A stretch of DNA of 64,000 bases. Source: CAZLFQ01 sp964625465 (GTDB lineage Bacteria; Pseudomonadota; Alphaproteobacteria; Rickettsiales; Midichloriaceae). The notes under the pieces are model-generated. The model made no database searches. It worked only from the letters and a program-made list of their open reading frames with translations, and was not told the DNA's origin. The DNA is taken from assembly GCA_964625465.1 (NCBI GenBank), contig CAZVFD010000006.1, forward strand, positions 1 to 64,000, read 5' to 3'. This document shows, one piece after another, positions 54,308-63,517 of this stretch (positions are counted from its first letter, which is position 1; each line of letters opens with the position of its first letter). Made by a program: the position numbers and the translations under genes.

Positions 54308-55033
54308 ATGCCCGAAAATCATAAAGCCAGTTTGTTTGATAATAATGTAAAGCAAATAGCTACAAATTCTGTAGCAGCTGGCGCGGCTGTGATACCACCT
54401 TATTATCTTTTTGTTGTTAAAAGTGCTTTGCAGGCGGGTTTGCCGCGTCCATCGATGACCCTTGATAATACTGTGATATGGCCGATTAAGGGAGCTGCAA
54501 TTGCAGGGAGCGTTATAGGCATGCAGCTAAGTTTGACAGGCGTAGCCACAAGATTCTTAAATAAAGCTAATATAACAGGCGTCTATGCGGATTCTATAAG
54601 TGCATTAAGCATAGCAGTACTCAGTGTCCCTGCGCTTGCAGCTGACAATGGTAGGACTTTTGGATTGACTGTGGTTCAATCCATTAAAAAATTGAACATA
54701 AGACAAACCAATGCGTTAGTAATTCGAGAGTCGACTTTTTTATTTGGTGACCCGTTAGGTCGTTTGATAAATGATTCTATGGTTAGGAAATTTGGAGATA
54801 ATAATAAAACCAAATATGCTTCCACATTTTTAGGTGGAGCTCTTGTTTGTTTTATGGGGTATCCAGCAGATACAATGTTGACGCGTTCGCAACATGGGCT
54901 AGATTTAGTGCCGCTACATCAATCATTTAAGGGTATAGGATATAAAGCAACAGCAATAGGTTTGTTTTATTGTTTTTATCAGGGATTTAAATCAGCTATG
55001 TCCTCAACTAGCCAAGATAGGGGGCGATGTTAA
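54308..55033 (+). CDS. orphan hydrophobic protein, possibly mitochondrial-carrier-like
   Basis: The 241-residue product has several amphipathic or hydrophobic helices. The C-terminal half recalls the mitochondrial carrier family: LVIREST (139-143), a roughly 40-residue spacer, LGGALVCFMGYPADTMLTR (PxD...R, 186-193) and GIGYKATAIGLFYCFYQGF. Only one, imperfect PxDxx(K/R)x(K/R)-like motif is seen, where true carriers have three, so this is weak. GGAGGAAG precedes the ATG. It lies 24 bases after the ribosomal terminator without a clear promoter of its own. Confidence 0.45.
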   Translation: MPENHKASLFDNNVKQIATNSVAAGAAVIPPYYLFVVKSALQAGLPRPSMTLDNTVIWPIKGAAIAGSVIGMQLSLTGVATRFLNKANITGVYADSISALSIAVLSVPALAADNGRTFGLTVVQSIKKLNIRQTNALVIRESTFLFGDPLGRLINDSMVRKFGDNNKTKYASTFLGGALVCFMGYPADTMLTRSQHGLDLVPLHQSFKGIGYKATAIGLFYCFYQGFKSAMSSTSQDRGRC

Positions 55034-55045
55034 AAAAGGAAAATT

Positions 55046-56206
55046 TCAAACGTCTATAAGTCTAAGTTCTGAACATAGTTCTGAGTTAGCTGAGCCGCTG
55101 CTAAGCCTGCAATGTACTAATATATCGTCTAAACCTACTTCATGCATGGAAAATAGATGTTTGACATAAGGCTCGTTTTTATAATTCTGAAATATTTCAT
55201 ATTTATGTTTATACACATTAAAATAGTAAAGATCGTTGTTTGTAACTTCTGAACCTAATAGATCAAAAGCATTGGTTAACAGCTCATTTGATAAATTTGC
55301 TTTAATAGCCAATAGATATTCTTTAATTAACAAAGGTTTTACTTTGTTGATTATTTCGAAAGCTTCTTCATATCTTTTTTGAACTTCTGGGTAGTTTGTC
55401 AGTAAAGTTGTGTTCACGGGTTCTTTGTCCAAGCCCTCTGGACCTCTCCACCTAGTCCCAAAATCATCTCCATAGAGGTTTTTCATGAACATAGATATTT
55501 GTGGTCTAGTAATGTCGTGCTTAAAACTAAAATCATGATATCTATGTAAATAGGTGATACCATGAGTTTCTGAGGTCGAGCTCTCAGAAGCCAGTAGTTC
55601 TGTATCTGTCATGTATTCAGAAAAGTGCCTATCAAAACCGCTGTACTTATATATGTCTGTCAGTGCTGAAGCGCAATTGTGTGACCATTCAACATAGTCG
55701 TAGTCCTTATTTCCCAATGAGGCTATATGATTAATACTTGATAAAACTTTTTTAGCTTGAGAATCTGTGAGAAGTATTTTTAATGCATTATCATAGTTAT
55801 TTCTTTCTAAAATATATTTTACTATTGACTGGTCTGTAAGTTGGCTTTCTGTCCATATTCTAAAGTCACTATTTAGATCAGCGAATATGTGTGTGGGTTG
55901 CGTATTGTTGCACCTAATACATGTAAGTTCCAAAATCGCGTGCCCACCTTCTAGGAAAACTCTCATGGAGTTATGGTTTAATTCACTAGCTTCCGAGAAG
56001 TTATCAGTAATAGATGCGTATAATTGAGCAGGATCAGCTTTTTCAAAGATCACAAGTGTTCCATCGTTTTGTGGAACTCTTGCTGAATTGTGTAGACTTC
56101 CAACCAATAGATTTTCTTTGTTTAGATCAAGTTTTGATAAATCAAATCCATCAATTTTAGCTTTAATGTAAATTCTACTTGTTGTCTTGTCTGTGTGGTG
56201 ATTCAT
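55046..56206 (-). CDS. orphan protein with candidate permuted papain-fold (H...NC) motifs
   Basis: No family is certain. In the 386-residue protein, FLEGGHAILELTCI (H89) is followed about 90 residues later by LLTDSQAKKVLSSINHI, YDYVEWSHNCASALTDIYKY (C178). This His-before-Cys order with an NC box, and the helix with LTDxQ before it, is typical of permuted NlpC/P60-like hydrolases (LRAT, YiiX, DUF4105). The C-terminal 200 residues are helical and unknown. There is no signal peptide. It has its own promoter and is divergent from an ABC exporter gene. Confidence 0.5.
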   Translation of the reverse strand: MNHHTDKTTSRIYIKAKIDGFDLSKLDLNKENLLVGSLHNSARVPQNDGTLVIFEKADPAQLYASITDNFSEASELNHNSMRVFLEGGHAILELTCIRCNNTQPTHIFADLNSDFRIWTESQLTDQSIVKYILERNNYDNALKILLTDSQAKKVLSSINHIASLGNKDYDYVEWSHNCASALTDIYKYSGFDRHFSEYMTDTELLASESSTSETHGITYLHRYHDFSFKHDITRPQISMFMKNLYGDDFGTRWRGPEGLDKEPVNTTLLTNYPEVQKRYEEAFEIINKVKPLLIKEYLLAIKANLSNELLTNAFDLLGSEVTNNDLYYFNVYKHKYEIFQNYKNEPYVKHLFSMHEVGLDDILVHCRLSSGSANSELCSELRLIDV

Positions 56207-56229
56207 GGTGTATATCTAAGTTTTTGCAA

Positions 56230-56258
56230 ATTTTAATGTGTTTTTAATGTAAAAGCAA
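56230..56258 (-). promoter_or_regulatory. promoter of gene 55046-56206
   Basis: On the minus strand TTGCTT (56258-56253) and TAAAAT (56235-56230) have a 17-base spacer. The ATG at 56206 lies 24 bases beyond. Confidence 0.5.
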
Positions 56259-56299
56259 GATATATGATTTAAAATCAGGTTTAATCTCTTCTGATTGCG

Positions 56300-56328
56300 T
56301 TGAAATCAGTTGCGTTTTGTGATATAAT
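56300..56328 (+). promoter_or_regulatory. promoter of ABC exporter gene
   Basis: TTGAAA (56300-56305) and TATAAT (56323-56328) have a 17-base spacer, close to consensus. The -10 lies inside the longer reading frame, so translation must begin downstream, at 56360. Confidence 0.7.
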
Positions 56329-56359
56329 GTTACCTGAATTTCCTGGGGAGGAAGAATTA

Positions 56360-58081
56360 ATGCTTGCGAAGCTAATTAACAACAGTAGCCAGTACTTTGT
56401 ATTGGGTAATAGGCATGCAAAATATAGAGTTGCATTGTCTACTACTATACTTAGCCTTACATTCGCAAAGGCTTTTATTTTAAAAAGCTGGGCTGATTAC
56501 TATAGAGATTTGCCCAATGATCATCTTAAAAATGATCAAGAAAATGGGTTCTATGAAGCGGCATTTCTAAGCATAGCCGCATCAGGCTTATGGATATTTT
56601 TAGATTATGTATCAGCTCGTTTAAGGAGTCATTTATCAGAATCTTTAAAATCTGATATGTATGCAGATATTTTAGATGGCTTAAAAAAACCTAAAGTGGC
56701 TTTGGTGTTAAAATCGCAACATCTAAAAGTTGCAGAATCATTGCCACAACTTTTAGTAGTTGGATTAGCCGATTACACTACTTCTTTAGTAGATAATACT
56801 CTTGGCTTTGTTATTCAATTAGTCGATTTTACCTCTTCTGCTTATAATTTTTCACAAAAATCAGATAGAACGATTTGTGCAATATGTTTTGCTTCATCAG
56901 CCTTGATGACTGCATTTTCTTTTTATCTGACTCAAGGGTCGAGGGAGATATCTAGCACCAAAAGTGAGTGTGAACACCATGCACGAATGGATGCCCAAGA
57001 GATTGTTGATAATAACTATCAGATTGCATCGAAGGGCTCTGAAACACAAGAATTTGGAGAACTGAAGAAGTCTATTAGAAAATTGTCAGTTGCTCTCAGT
57101 TTAAAAGCTGCGTTTGATACAAGAAATAACTCTCTTAATTGGTGGATGACTGATTTGTCATCAAGAATTCTAAGTACTGCCATGGCACCATTAGTTTTTG
57201 CTAAGCAGATTTCATTTCAAACTGAGTTCTTTATGTTAAATAGAGAGTTGTATCAAGTTAGAGCCTTTGTGCTTTGGATTTGTGCATTATCAACTGGAAA
57301 TTTTTGTTATTTAAATGATGCGGTGTACAATACTAGAACTGCAATAGAGGATTGCATGAGTACAATTGCGGGTAGTAAGCTAAAATTTGATGATCACGCG
57401 CTGCTTCGTATCAATGACCTTAAGCTGTGGACCCCCGATGGGTCAAGACAGATTTTAGACATTACAAAACCTGTTACACTGAAACCTGGAGTATATTTAT
57501 TAACCGGTAATAACGGTTCTGGAAAAAGCACACTCTTAAATGCCCTGAGTGGTTTAACTTTCGCTAATGTTGAAGGTTCAATTTCAATTGCTCCAGATGA
57601 TCAAAAAGTATATGTGCCGCAAAGTGTAAGGCATAAAAATGGAATATCACTTTTGGATTTGATTGTTTATCCAAAAACAATACGTGAATTTGCACCACGA
57701 ACACCTACCATGATAAGAAATGAAATATGCGAAATGCTTAAGTATTTTCAGCAAGATGAATTTGCTGATGACTTAGATAAGATTGGAGATTGGGAGAAGA
57801 AATCAGGTGGGCAAAAGCAGATTTTTCTATTAATTCAAGCTTTGATATTGAAGCCTAAAGTTCTATTTTTAGATGAGGTGACAAGCGCTATGTCTGAAGG
57901 GACAAAGCGACTAGCTAAATCGCTGATTAAGAAGTATGCAGAGGATAATGCAGCAGTGGTTATTCATATTGAGCATGGTGGGCGTAATGATGGAGAATTT
58001 TATACCCACAAATTATCAATTGAGAAACAGGGACTAAAAGTTGAGTCTCTAGAGGAGATTGAAGCAAAGAAACATAGGTAA
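56360..58081 (+). CDS. divergent ABC exporter (fused permease-ATPase; SbmA/YddA-like layout)
   Basis: About 573 residues. The N-terminal 300 hold around five or six membrane helices (STTILSLTFAKAFIL, LSIAASGLWIFLDYVSARLR, ICAICFASSALMTAFSFYL). The C-terminal ATPase has Walker A GNNGSGKSTL (about 382), a non-canonical signature KKSGGQKQ (about 479), Walker B VLFLDEVTSAMS (about 504) and a switch His (VVIHIEH). The layout resembles SbmA/BacA/YddA or ABCD-type half-transporters; the substrate is unknown. ATG at 56360 is chosen because of GGGGAGG eight bases upstream and because a strong promoter overlaps the longer frame. Confidence 0.7.
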   Translation: MLAKLINNSSQYFVLGNRHAKYRVALSTTILSLTFAKAFILKSWADYYRDLPNDHLKNDQENGFYEAAFLSIAASGLWIFLDYVSARLRSHLSESLKSDMYADILDGLKKPKVALVLKSQHLKVAESLPQLLVVGLADYTTSLVDNTLGFVIQLVDFTSSAYNFSQKSDRTICAICFASSALMTAFSFYLTQGSREISSTKSECEHHARMDAQEIVDNNYQIASKGSETQEFGELKKSIRKLSVALSLKAAFDTRNNSLNWWMTDLSSRILSTAMAPLVFAKQISFQTEFFMLNRELYQVRAFVLWICALSTGNFCYLNDAVYNTRTAIEDCMSTIAGSKLKFDDHALLRINDLKLWTPDGSRQILDITKPVTLKPGVYLLTGNNGSGKSTLLNALSGLTFANVEGSISIAPDDQKVYVPQSVRHKNGISLLDLIVYPKTIREFAPRTPTMIRNEICEMLKYFQQDEFADDLDKIGDWEKKSGGQKQIFLLIQALILKPKVLFLDEVTSAMSEGTKRLAKSLIKKYAEDNAAVVIHIEHGGRNDGEFYTHKLSIEKQGLKVESLEEIEAKKHR

Positions 58082-58093
58082 CTAAAGAGTTCT

Positions 58094-59359
58094 TTATGTA
58101 ATAGGTACGGCATTCTCAATAGGTTTGCTCTTTTGCTTCCTACCAGTCGTAGACTTAATTAGAAACAAAGCTGGAAGCGACAGCAGGGCAGATATTATGA
58201 AGAATGATGGCCAGCCAAAATAATCAACTGTGTAGCCGCCAGAGCTGGAGATTACAGTTCTTCCTAAAAGCGCAAAGCTGGATAATAGGGCGTATTGAGT
58301 AGCAGTGAATTTTGTATTACACAGACTTGCTAAGTAAGACATAAATATACTAGTACCAATTCCACCTACAAAATTCTCAATGCAAATAACTTGTACTAGA
58401 ACTAAATCATTGTGCCCAAATTGATATTGGACGATAAATAGTAAATTTGAAATTGATTGCAGTAGTAAAGTAATAAACAAGCAGTAGTGCATTTTTACTC
58501 TAGCTGCTAATAATCCACCACAAAACACTCCAAACAAAGTAGCACCCAAGCCAATACCTTTTACAATGTTCGCTATTTCAATCTTGCTAAAGCCGAGGGT
58601 AATCAAAAATGGATTTGTCATCATACCAGCGTAGGCATCGCCAAGCTTAAACAAGGCTACAAAAAGCAGTACTCTCCAAGCTTGATGCCGTTCTACAAAG
58701 TCTGCCAGAGGTTCAAAATAAGCAACTTGTAGCCATTTTGTGAAAGAAGCTGGCTTTTTTTTAGCAGATTGAACAAGCGGTTCTGGGGAAAAAATTAATG
58801 TTAAAAGGCAGAGAGGTATTAACAAAGCCATAGTCTGATAGGCTAATTCCCAGCCATAAAAATGAGCTAGGTACAATGCTCCAGCGTTTGATGTGAGCAT
58901 TCCAAGCCGATAGCCTAATACATATGTTGATGCACCAGCTGCTTGTTCTTCTTTGGTTAACGATTCAATTCGGTATGCATCAAATACAATATCAAAAGTG
59001 GCTGATGATATCGAAATGCCTAGAGCAAAGAGAGCGATAAGAAAAGGATATGTTTGGGGATTTATGAATGAAATAATAAAGATATTAATAAACAAGAATA
59101 TAGAACAAAGTGTAATCCACGACTTTCTTCTGCCTATTTTGCTTAATAGTGGAATGTTGTAATTATCGACAATTGGTGCCCAAAGGAATTTTATGGTGTA
59201 TGGCATACCAACTAAAGCGAATAAACCTATGGTAGTTAGATCCAATCCAGACTCAGCAAGCATAGTGGTGAGTGTAGATGCGGCAAGCGCTAAGGGTAGA
59301 CCACTCAAAACTGAGAGTATTAAAATTCGTAAAAATTGTGGCTTAAAATAGACAAACAT
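58094..59359 (-). CDS. ampG: AmpG-like MFS permease (muropeptide transporter family)
   Basis: AmpG imports anhydro-muropeptides for recycling. The 421-residue protein has about 12 membrane helices and AmpG-like motifs in the first loops (SGLPLALAASTLTTMLAESG, MPYTIKFLWAPIVD, IGRRKSWITL). The match to AmpG fits with nagZ at 8704. Several AmpG-like paralogues occur in Rickettsiales and some may carry other substrates. ATG at 59359 is taken from AGGGA spacing. Confidence 0.78.
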   Translation of the reverse strand: MFVYFKPQFLRILILSVLSGLPLALAASTLTTMLAESGLDLTTIGLFALVGMPYTIKFLWAPIVDNYNIPLLSKIGRRKSWITLCSIFLFINIFIISFINPQTYPFLIALFALGISISSATFDIVFDAYRIESLTKEEQAAGASTYVLGYRLGMLTSNAGALYLAHFYGWELAYQTMALLIPLCLLTLIFSPEPLVQSAKKKPASFTKWLQVAYFEPLADFVERHQAWRVLLFVALFKLGDAYAGMMTNPFLITLGFSKIEIANIVKGIGLGATLFGVFCGGLLAARVKMHYCLFITLLLQSISNLLFIVQYQFGHNDLVLVQVICIENFVGGIGTSIFMSYLASLCNTKFTATQYALLSSFALLGRTVISSSGGYTVDYFGWPSFFIISALLSLPALFLIKSTTGRKQKSKPIENAVPIT

Positions 59360-59407
59360 TATCATTCCCTAATTTTGAAGAATTTAGAAAATAATTCATG
59401 ATTCGGT

Positions 59408-59743
59408 CTAATAACCTCTCGCGAAATTTGGCTTGGAATTACAAAAGCCAAGATAAGTAAATCCTATGAATGTAAGGCAAGCTGCATTGGAAAAGTGTGA
59501 GTGATATGCGGCTTTTGCTAACTCTGTTAAAGCTAGAGCTGTGACTGACATTATTGCAAACTCAACTCCATTTCTGACTGGCAGTTGGCTAAGTAAAGTT
59601 CCAGCAACGATTCCCGTTGCCAATCCATTAGCAGCAACAGGCATGAGTGAGCCAAACTGAGAGGTAGAAAGGGTGTTTTGTGCGCAGTAAATAATAGCTG
59701 CCGCTCCTGCTAAGGACAGTACTTGTTGTATATTTATTGTCAT
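59408..59743 (-). CDS. small membrane protein, unknown
   Basis: This 111-residue protein has about three hydrophobic segments (VLSLAGAAAIIYCAQ, AANGLATGIVAGTLLSQL, FAIMSVTALALTELAKA) and a short C-terminus (SKPNFARGY). No family recognised. It lies two bases after rpmB on the same strand. Confidence 0.45.
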   Translation of the reverse strand: MTINIQQVLSLAGAAAIIYCAQNTLSTSQFGSLMPVAANGLATGIVAGTLLSQLPVRNGVEFAIMSVTALALTELAKAAYHSHFSNAACLTFIGFTYLGFCNSKPNFARGY

Positions 59744-59745
59744 GA

Positions 59746-60051
59746 TTATGCTGCTTTTGCGCTTTTCTTATCTAGAGCTTTCTTAATTCTTTTTTTAAGA
59801 ACTAGAGCATCATCAGTAATTTTGCGAGATGATGTTTTGAGTAGATAGTTATCAATTCCATCATTATGCTCGATTGTTTTAATGGTATTTGGTGTCAAAC
59901 GTAGGCTTACAGTATGACCTAAAGCTTCGCTCATTAAAGAAACTGACTGTAGATTTGGTAGGTATCTTCTCTTTGTTTTGCGGTTAGAGTGAGACACTTT
60001 ATGACCTGACAAAATACCTTTGCTTGCGTTAATATCACAACGTCTTGACAT
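59746..60051 (-). CDS. rpmB: 50S ribosomal protein L28
   Basis: MSRRCDINASKGILSGHKVS then HSNRKTKRRYLPNLQ is the L28 signature, with alphaproteobacterial extension (LRLTPNTIKTIEHNDGID). 101 residues from ATG 60051; the frame has an extra ATG four codons earlier that is not needed. Confidence 0.95.
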   Translation of the reverse strand: MSRRCDINASKGILSGHKVSHSNRKTKRRYLPNLQSVSLMSEALGHTVSLRLTPNTIKTIEHNDGIDNYLLKTSSRKITDDALVLKKRIKKALDKKSAKAA

Positions 60052-60123
60052 GCTTATATCCATTAATTCATTAAAAGTTACATACTTTTAGCAGGTTTTG
60101 GGGTAATATTCAAGCAACTTTAA

Positions 60124-60576
60124 TCAGGCAGCAGTACTTTTTTCAGTTGTTTTAGTTTCTGCGTGTTGTTTTGATATAGATTCTACTAAGTTTAGGATGT
60201 TCTTGCGTGTATCCGAGTTGCGAACTGAGGTGTAGGCTTTGATAAGTTGTTCAATTTCCTGTAAAATTGTAGAGCCTTCATATTTTTGCTCAATATCAGC
60301 AAGGCTGAATTTATTTGAATCTGAGTCAAAGTTATACTCTAAGTTTCCATCTATTCCTTCGAAAAAGTAGCCAATTTTTACGTCTAGGTACTTAGCTAGG
60401 GTATAAAGCGTACTAGCGCTTATTCTATTAGCACTCTTCTCGTATTTTTGAATTTGCTGAAATGTTATATTGGCAGCTTTACCAAGTTCTTCTTGGCTCA
60501 ACCCTTTCTCAAGGCGCTTAATTTTAAGTCGAGGACCAATGTGTTGATCTATAGTTGTTTTAGCTTGCGGATTCAT
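60124..60576 (-). CDS. XRE-family transcriptional regulator
   Basis: A classic helix-turn-helix occupies residues 14-70 (RLKIKRLEKGLSQEELGKAA, NITFQQIQKYEKSANRISAS). The C-terminal 70 residues contain a helical segment (LQEIEQLIKAYTSVRNSDTR) typical of alphaproteobacterial regulators such as those near lnt. The target is unknown. Its ATG overlaps the lnt stop by ATGA, so it is the last gene of the lnt operon. Confidence 0.85.
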   Translation of the reverse strand: MNPQAKTTIDQHIGPRLKIKRLEKGLSQEELGKAANITFQQIQKYEKSANRISASTLYTLAKYLDVKIGYFFEGIDGNLEYNFDSDSNKFSLADIEQKYEGSTILQEIEQLIKAYTSVRNSDTRKNILNLVESISKQHAETKTTEKSTAA

Positions 60577-62117
60577 CTACTAAACTTGTTTCTTTTCCCA
60601 GTTTTACTATGCACTAATCGCAAATATATTGCCAGTGCAAAAATTAAAAATGCCAAGTAGTTTAGGCAATAAAATATGGTGGTTTGTATTCTATTCTTTG
60701 TAACTTGAGCGGGTAAATTTATGTCTAATACGCCAATTTCGTTTGAATGCAATTTGGATACTATTTCTCCATAAGGTGAAATTACTGCTGTAATCCCATT
60801 ATTTGCCACTCTGACCATTGGAATTCCATATTCTACTGCGCGAAATTGAGACATCGCAAAATGTTGATGCGGACCAATACTGTTTCCAAACCATGCGTCA
60901 TTTGTGATGTTTAACATCCACATAGCATTAGTGGTATTTAAATTAGGAAAGATTGTTTCGTAGCAAATTAGCGGTAGGAAAGGAGGGAGTGTGTTGATTC
61001 TCATAACGTTTGAAGGGTTGATGCCTTGTGAAAAGTCTTCAGCGCCATGCGTCACTTTGTCTACAAAGGGAATAAACTTTTTGAATGGGATATATTCGCC
61101 ATAAGGTACAAGAATTTCCTTATCATAAATACCTAAAACTTCAGCGTTTGATGAGATAGAGATTATGGAGTTAAATATTTTATACTTGTCATTTTCAAGA
61201 ATGATTCGATCCGATCCAATAATAACTGCTCCTTCTTTAGGCGCAAGTAGTGCAAGATGTTTGATTGTGATTATATCATGGTGGAAGCCATAAGGAAAAG
61301 AAGCTTCTGGCCAAATTACATATTTGATATCTTTAGATAAATTAGACATAGATAGCTCAGCGAGTCTTTCCATAGCTTCATCCTGCTTTGCTCTATTTCC
61401 CATTGGATGTTCCAAGATGCTCGGCTGTACTAATCTAATTTTAAAGTCTTTTATTGAGGAATCCTCTTTATTGAAAAGCCTCCAGCTTCCATATCCCCAG
61501 ACAAATGATCCGATTATTAGCGCGGTAATGATAACTCGTTTGTCTTTGGTGTATAAGAAGCTACCAATAAAAGCTACCAAGAGAGAGCACCCATAGAGTC
61601 CAGCAATTGATGAGAATTGTAATAGGTTATTGGAAGCAACTAAAGTATAGCCTAGTAAATTCCAAGAGAATGGTATTATAAAATTTGTTCTTAATACTTC
61701 AACTAATACCCAAGCACTTATAAAAGCTAACATGCGCTGAATTCTGGTGTTAAAAAAAGAAACTAATGTTGTCACAATTCCTGTATATATGCCTAGAACA
61801 GCTGGAACAAGTAATAGCGCAAATGGTATCATCCAGCCGAATTGGCTAGGATCTGTCATTAGAGCGTGTGAGAACCAGTATAATCCTGTCATGAAATGGC
61901 CGAAGCCAAATGTCCACCCAAGTAAAAAGCATTTTTTTTTGGACTTATACTTTTCAATTATAAACAATAGACCTGTGAAAGAAGCGATAACACAAGGTAA
62001 AATTCCAAAAGGTGAAAATGCTAAAGTTAGAACGGTACCAAGAAAAAAAGATTGTAAGTAATGATTAGAGTAAATCTTCTTAATGTCCGCCTTCAGATGG
62101 AGCAGGTTTATCGCCAT
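60573..62117 (-). CDS. lnt: apolipoprotein N-acyltransferase
   Basis: Lnt adds the third acyl chain to lipoproteins at the inner membrane. Multiple N-terminal helices are followed by a nitrilase domain with the catalytic triad: Glu in YVIWPEASFPYGF, Lys in VPYGEYIPFKKFIPF, Cys in FLPLICYETIFPN. The C-terminus has a final helix. ATG at 62117 (AAGG just ahead) gives 514 residues; a longer frame from 62168 would run further into the upstream gene. The first 38 bases overlap the YibQ-like gene's end. Confidence 0.92.
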   Translation of the reverse strand: MAINLLHLKADIKKIYSNHYLQSFFLGTVLTLAFSPFGILPCVIASFTGLLFIIEKYKSKKKCFLLGWTFGFGHFMTGLYWFSHALMTDPSQFGWMIPFALLLVPAVLGIYTGIVTTLVSFFNTRIQRMLAFISAWVLVEVLRTNFIIPFSWNLLGYTLVASNNLLQFSSIAGLYGCSLLVAFIGSFLYTKDKRVIITALIIGSFVWGYGSWRLFNKEDSSIKDFKIRLVQPSILEHPMGNRAKQDEAMERLAELSMSNLSKDIKYVIWPEASFPYGFHHDIITIKHLALLAPKEGAVIIGSDRIILENDKYKIFNSIISISSNAEVLGIYDKEILVPYGEYIPFKKFIPFVDKVTHGAEDFSQGINPSNVMRINTLPPFLPLICYETIFPNLNTTNAMWMLNITNDAWFGNSIGPHQHFAMSQFRAVEYGIPMVRVANNGITAVISPYGEIVSKLHSNEIGVLDINLPAQVTKNRIQTTIFYCLNYLAFLIFALAIYLRLVHSKTGKRNKFSR

Positions 62118-63405
62118 GTCCTTCACTTCCTCCGTGTTCTTCACTTGCTCCGTGTTCTGATTGACCATGTCCTTCTGGTGATGGAGATGAAATATTAGGA
62201 TGCTTTGCTTCTAGCTTTTCATTATCTTTTATTATTTCTTCTCGTTCCTTAGCTTCTTGCTCTTTATCAGATTTTATATGTTCTTCGGTAATAGGGTCGA
62301 ATAGATTGCTCAAAGGTACAATGGTTACTGCTTTTGAATCTAGATCGTCTAGCCACTTGTTTACAAGCTTGATTGTTAAAGGATATGGGTTTATGTAGCC
62401 GACAGAAAAGCCGCTGCTTTGCGCTAATCCTTCGAGGCGAAGAAGATTATTAGTGATTTTCGACTCAATTAATTCTTCGTCGATACTAATGTGCACTGGA
62501 GTATATTCACTTTGTATACTTCCCGTTAGGCTTGTAAGGCTTTGGTCGTTACTGATATTACCATATGCAAAAATTTTTCTTTTCTTTTTTAGGTTTTCCA
62601 AAACGGGAAGTAGGTTGGCGCGTGAACTGGTAAAGGTTTCATTACTACTAGTATAAACTCCAACTATTTTTTTCGACCTAGATAGTACCCAATCTAGTCT
62701 TGAAAGATTCTCACCTATAGCGAGGTTTTGAAGCAGTGCGTAAGGCCCAGGATCGTTAACTGGGTAGTCTGTGGGTTGCATAGGTAGATTTATTATTGTC
62801 TCAAAACCCTTTGAAACTGCTTGATCAATCCATTCGTCCACATTATTAGCGTACGGAGAGAACCCTAATGTAAAGTTTTTTGGAAGTTGAAGTGCTTCAA
62901 GAGTTAATGATTTGCTTAATCCTAAATCAGTTACAATTATAACAATTTTACTTTTTTGCTTTGTTTCTTCTGATAATGGGGGGGCTCTAAAAGTTTCTAA
63001 TGTGTTGCTGGAATGTTCTGTTGTTTCTTCATCGGCCTTGTGCTCTTTTTCAAGATTTTTAGCTTGAGCTTCCTGGTATTGTCTGGCTAGTTCTTCTTTT
63101 TTCAAGCTATCAATTATTACCTTACCTACTACGACTGAATCACTTTCCATGTTAATTAGTGCCATTTGTCCAGTTTCAATTGCTGTATCAGTATGAGAAT
63201 GTGAATGCACAATATAGTAAGCTGTATTTAGCACTATAAAAAATATTAGTATTAGTTGTGCCAGTAAAAATCCAAATAATCTTGGTTTTTCTTTTAGAGG
63301 TTTAACTAGTAAACTTAAGCGGTAAAGTTTGCCTTCACTTAAAGAGGGTTTGAAGTTCTTAAGATCTTGTAGTTTGAAAATGATGTTTAAAATTTTTTTA
63401 AACAT
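62080..63405 (-). CDS. YibQ-like divergent polysaccharide deacetylase with His/Gly-rich tail
   Basis: The 441-residue protein has an N-terminal cytoplasmic stretch, one membrane helix (about 41-63, LLAQLILIFFIVLNTAYYIV), a charged linker, then a divergent deacetylase domain (about 150-375: IVIIVTDLGLSKSLTLEALQ, TLGFSPYANNVDEWIDQA, LPMQPTDYPVNDPGPYALL). The last 30 residues are a repetitive EHG/EGHG run (SEHGASEEHGGSEGHGDKPA). The domain acts in the periplasm; its substrate is unknown. Its end overlaps lnt in another frame. Confidence 0.78.
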   Translation of the reverse strand: MFKKILNIIFKLQDLKNFKPSLSEGKLYRLSLLVKPLKEKPRLFGFLLAQLILIFFIVLNTAYYIVHSHSHTDTAIETGQMALINMESDSVVVGKVIIDSLKKEELARQYQEAQAKNLEKEHKADEETTEHSSNTLETFRAPPLSEETKQKSKIVIIVTDLGLSKSLTLEALQLPKNFTLGFSPYANNVDEWIDQAVSKGFETIINLPMQPTDYPVNDPGPYALLQNLAIGENLSRLDWVLSRSKKIVGVYTSSNETFTSSRANLLPVLENLKKKRKIFAYGNISNDQSLTSLTGSIQSEYTPVHISIDEELIESKITNNLLRLEGLAQSSGFSVGYINPYPLTIKLVNKWLDDLDSKAVTIVPLSNLFDPITEEHIKSDKEQEAKEREEIIKDNEKLEAKHPNISSPSPEGHGQSEHGASEEHGGSEGHGDKPAPSEGGH

Positions 63406-63517
63406 AAACCTATATTATTATCTGATGGTTTGATAATAAAATCGGGTTACGAAATTCGCAAGGGATTTTGTGGACTAATATTTTTTTAATCTTGAGTAGC
63501 TTTAGCCTTTTGGAGAT

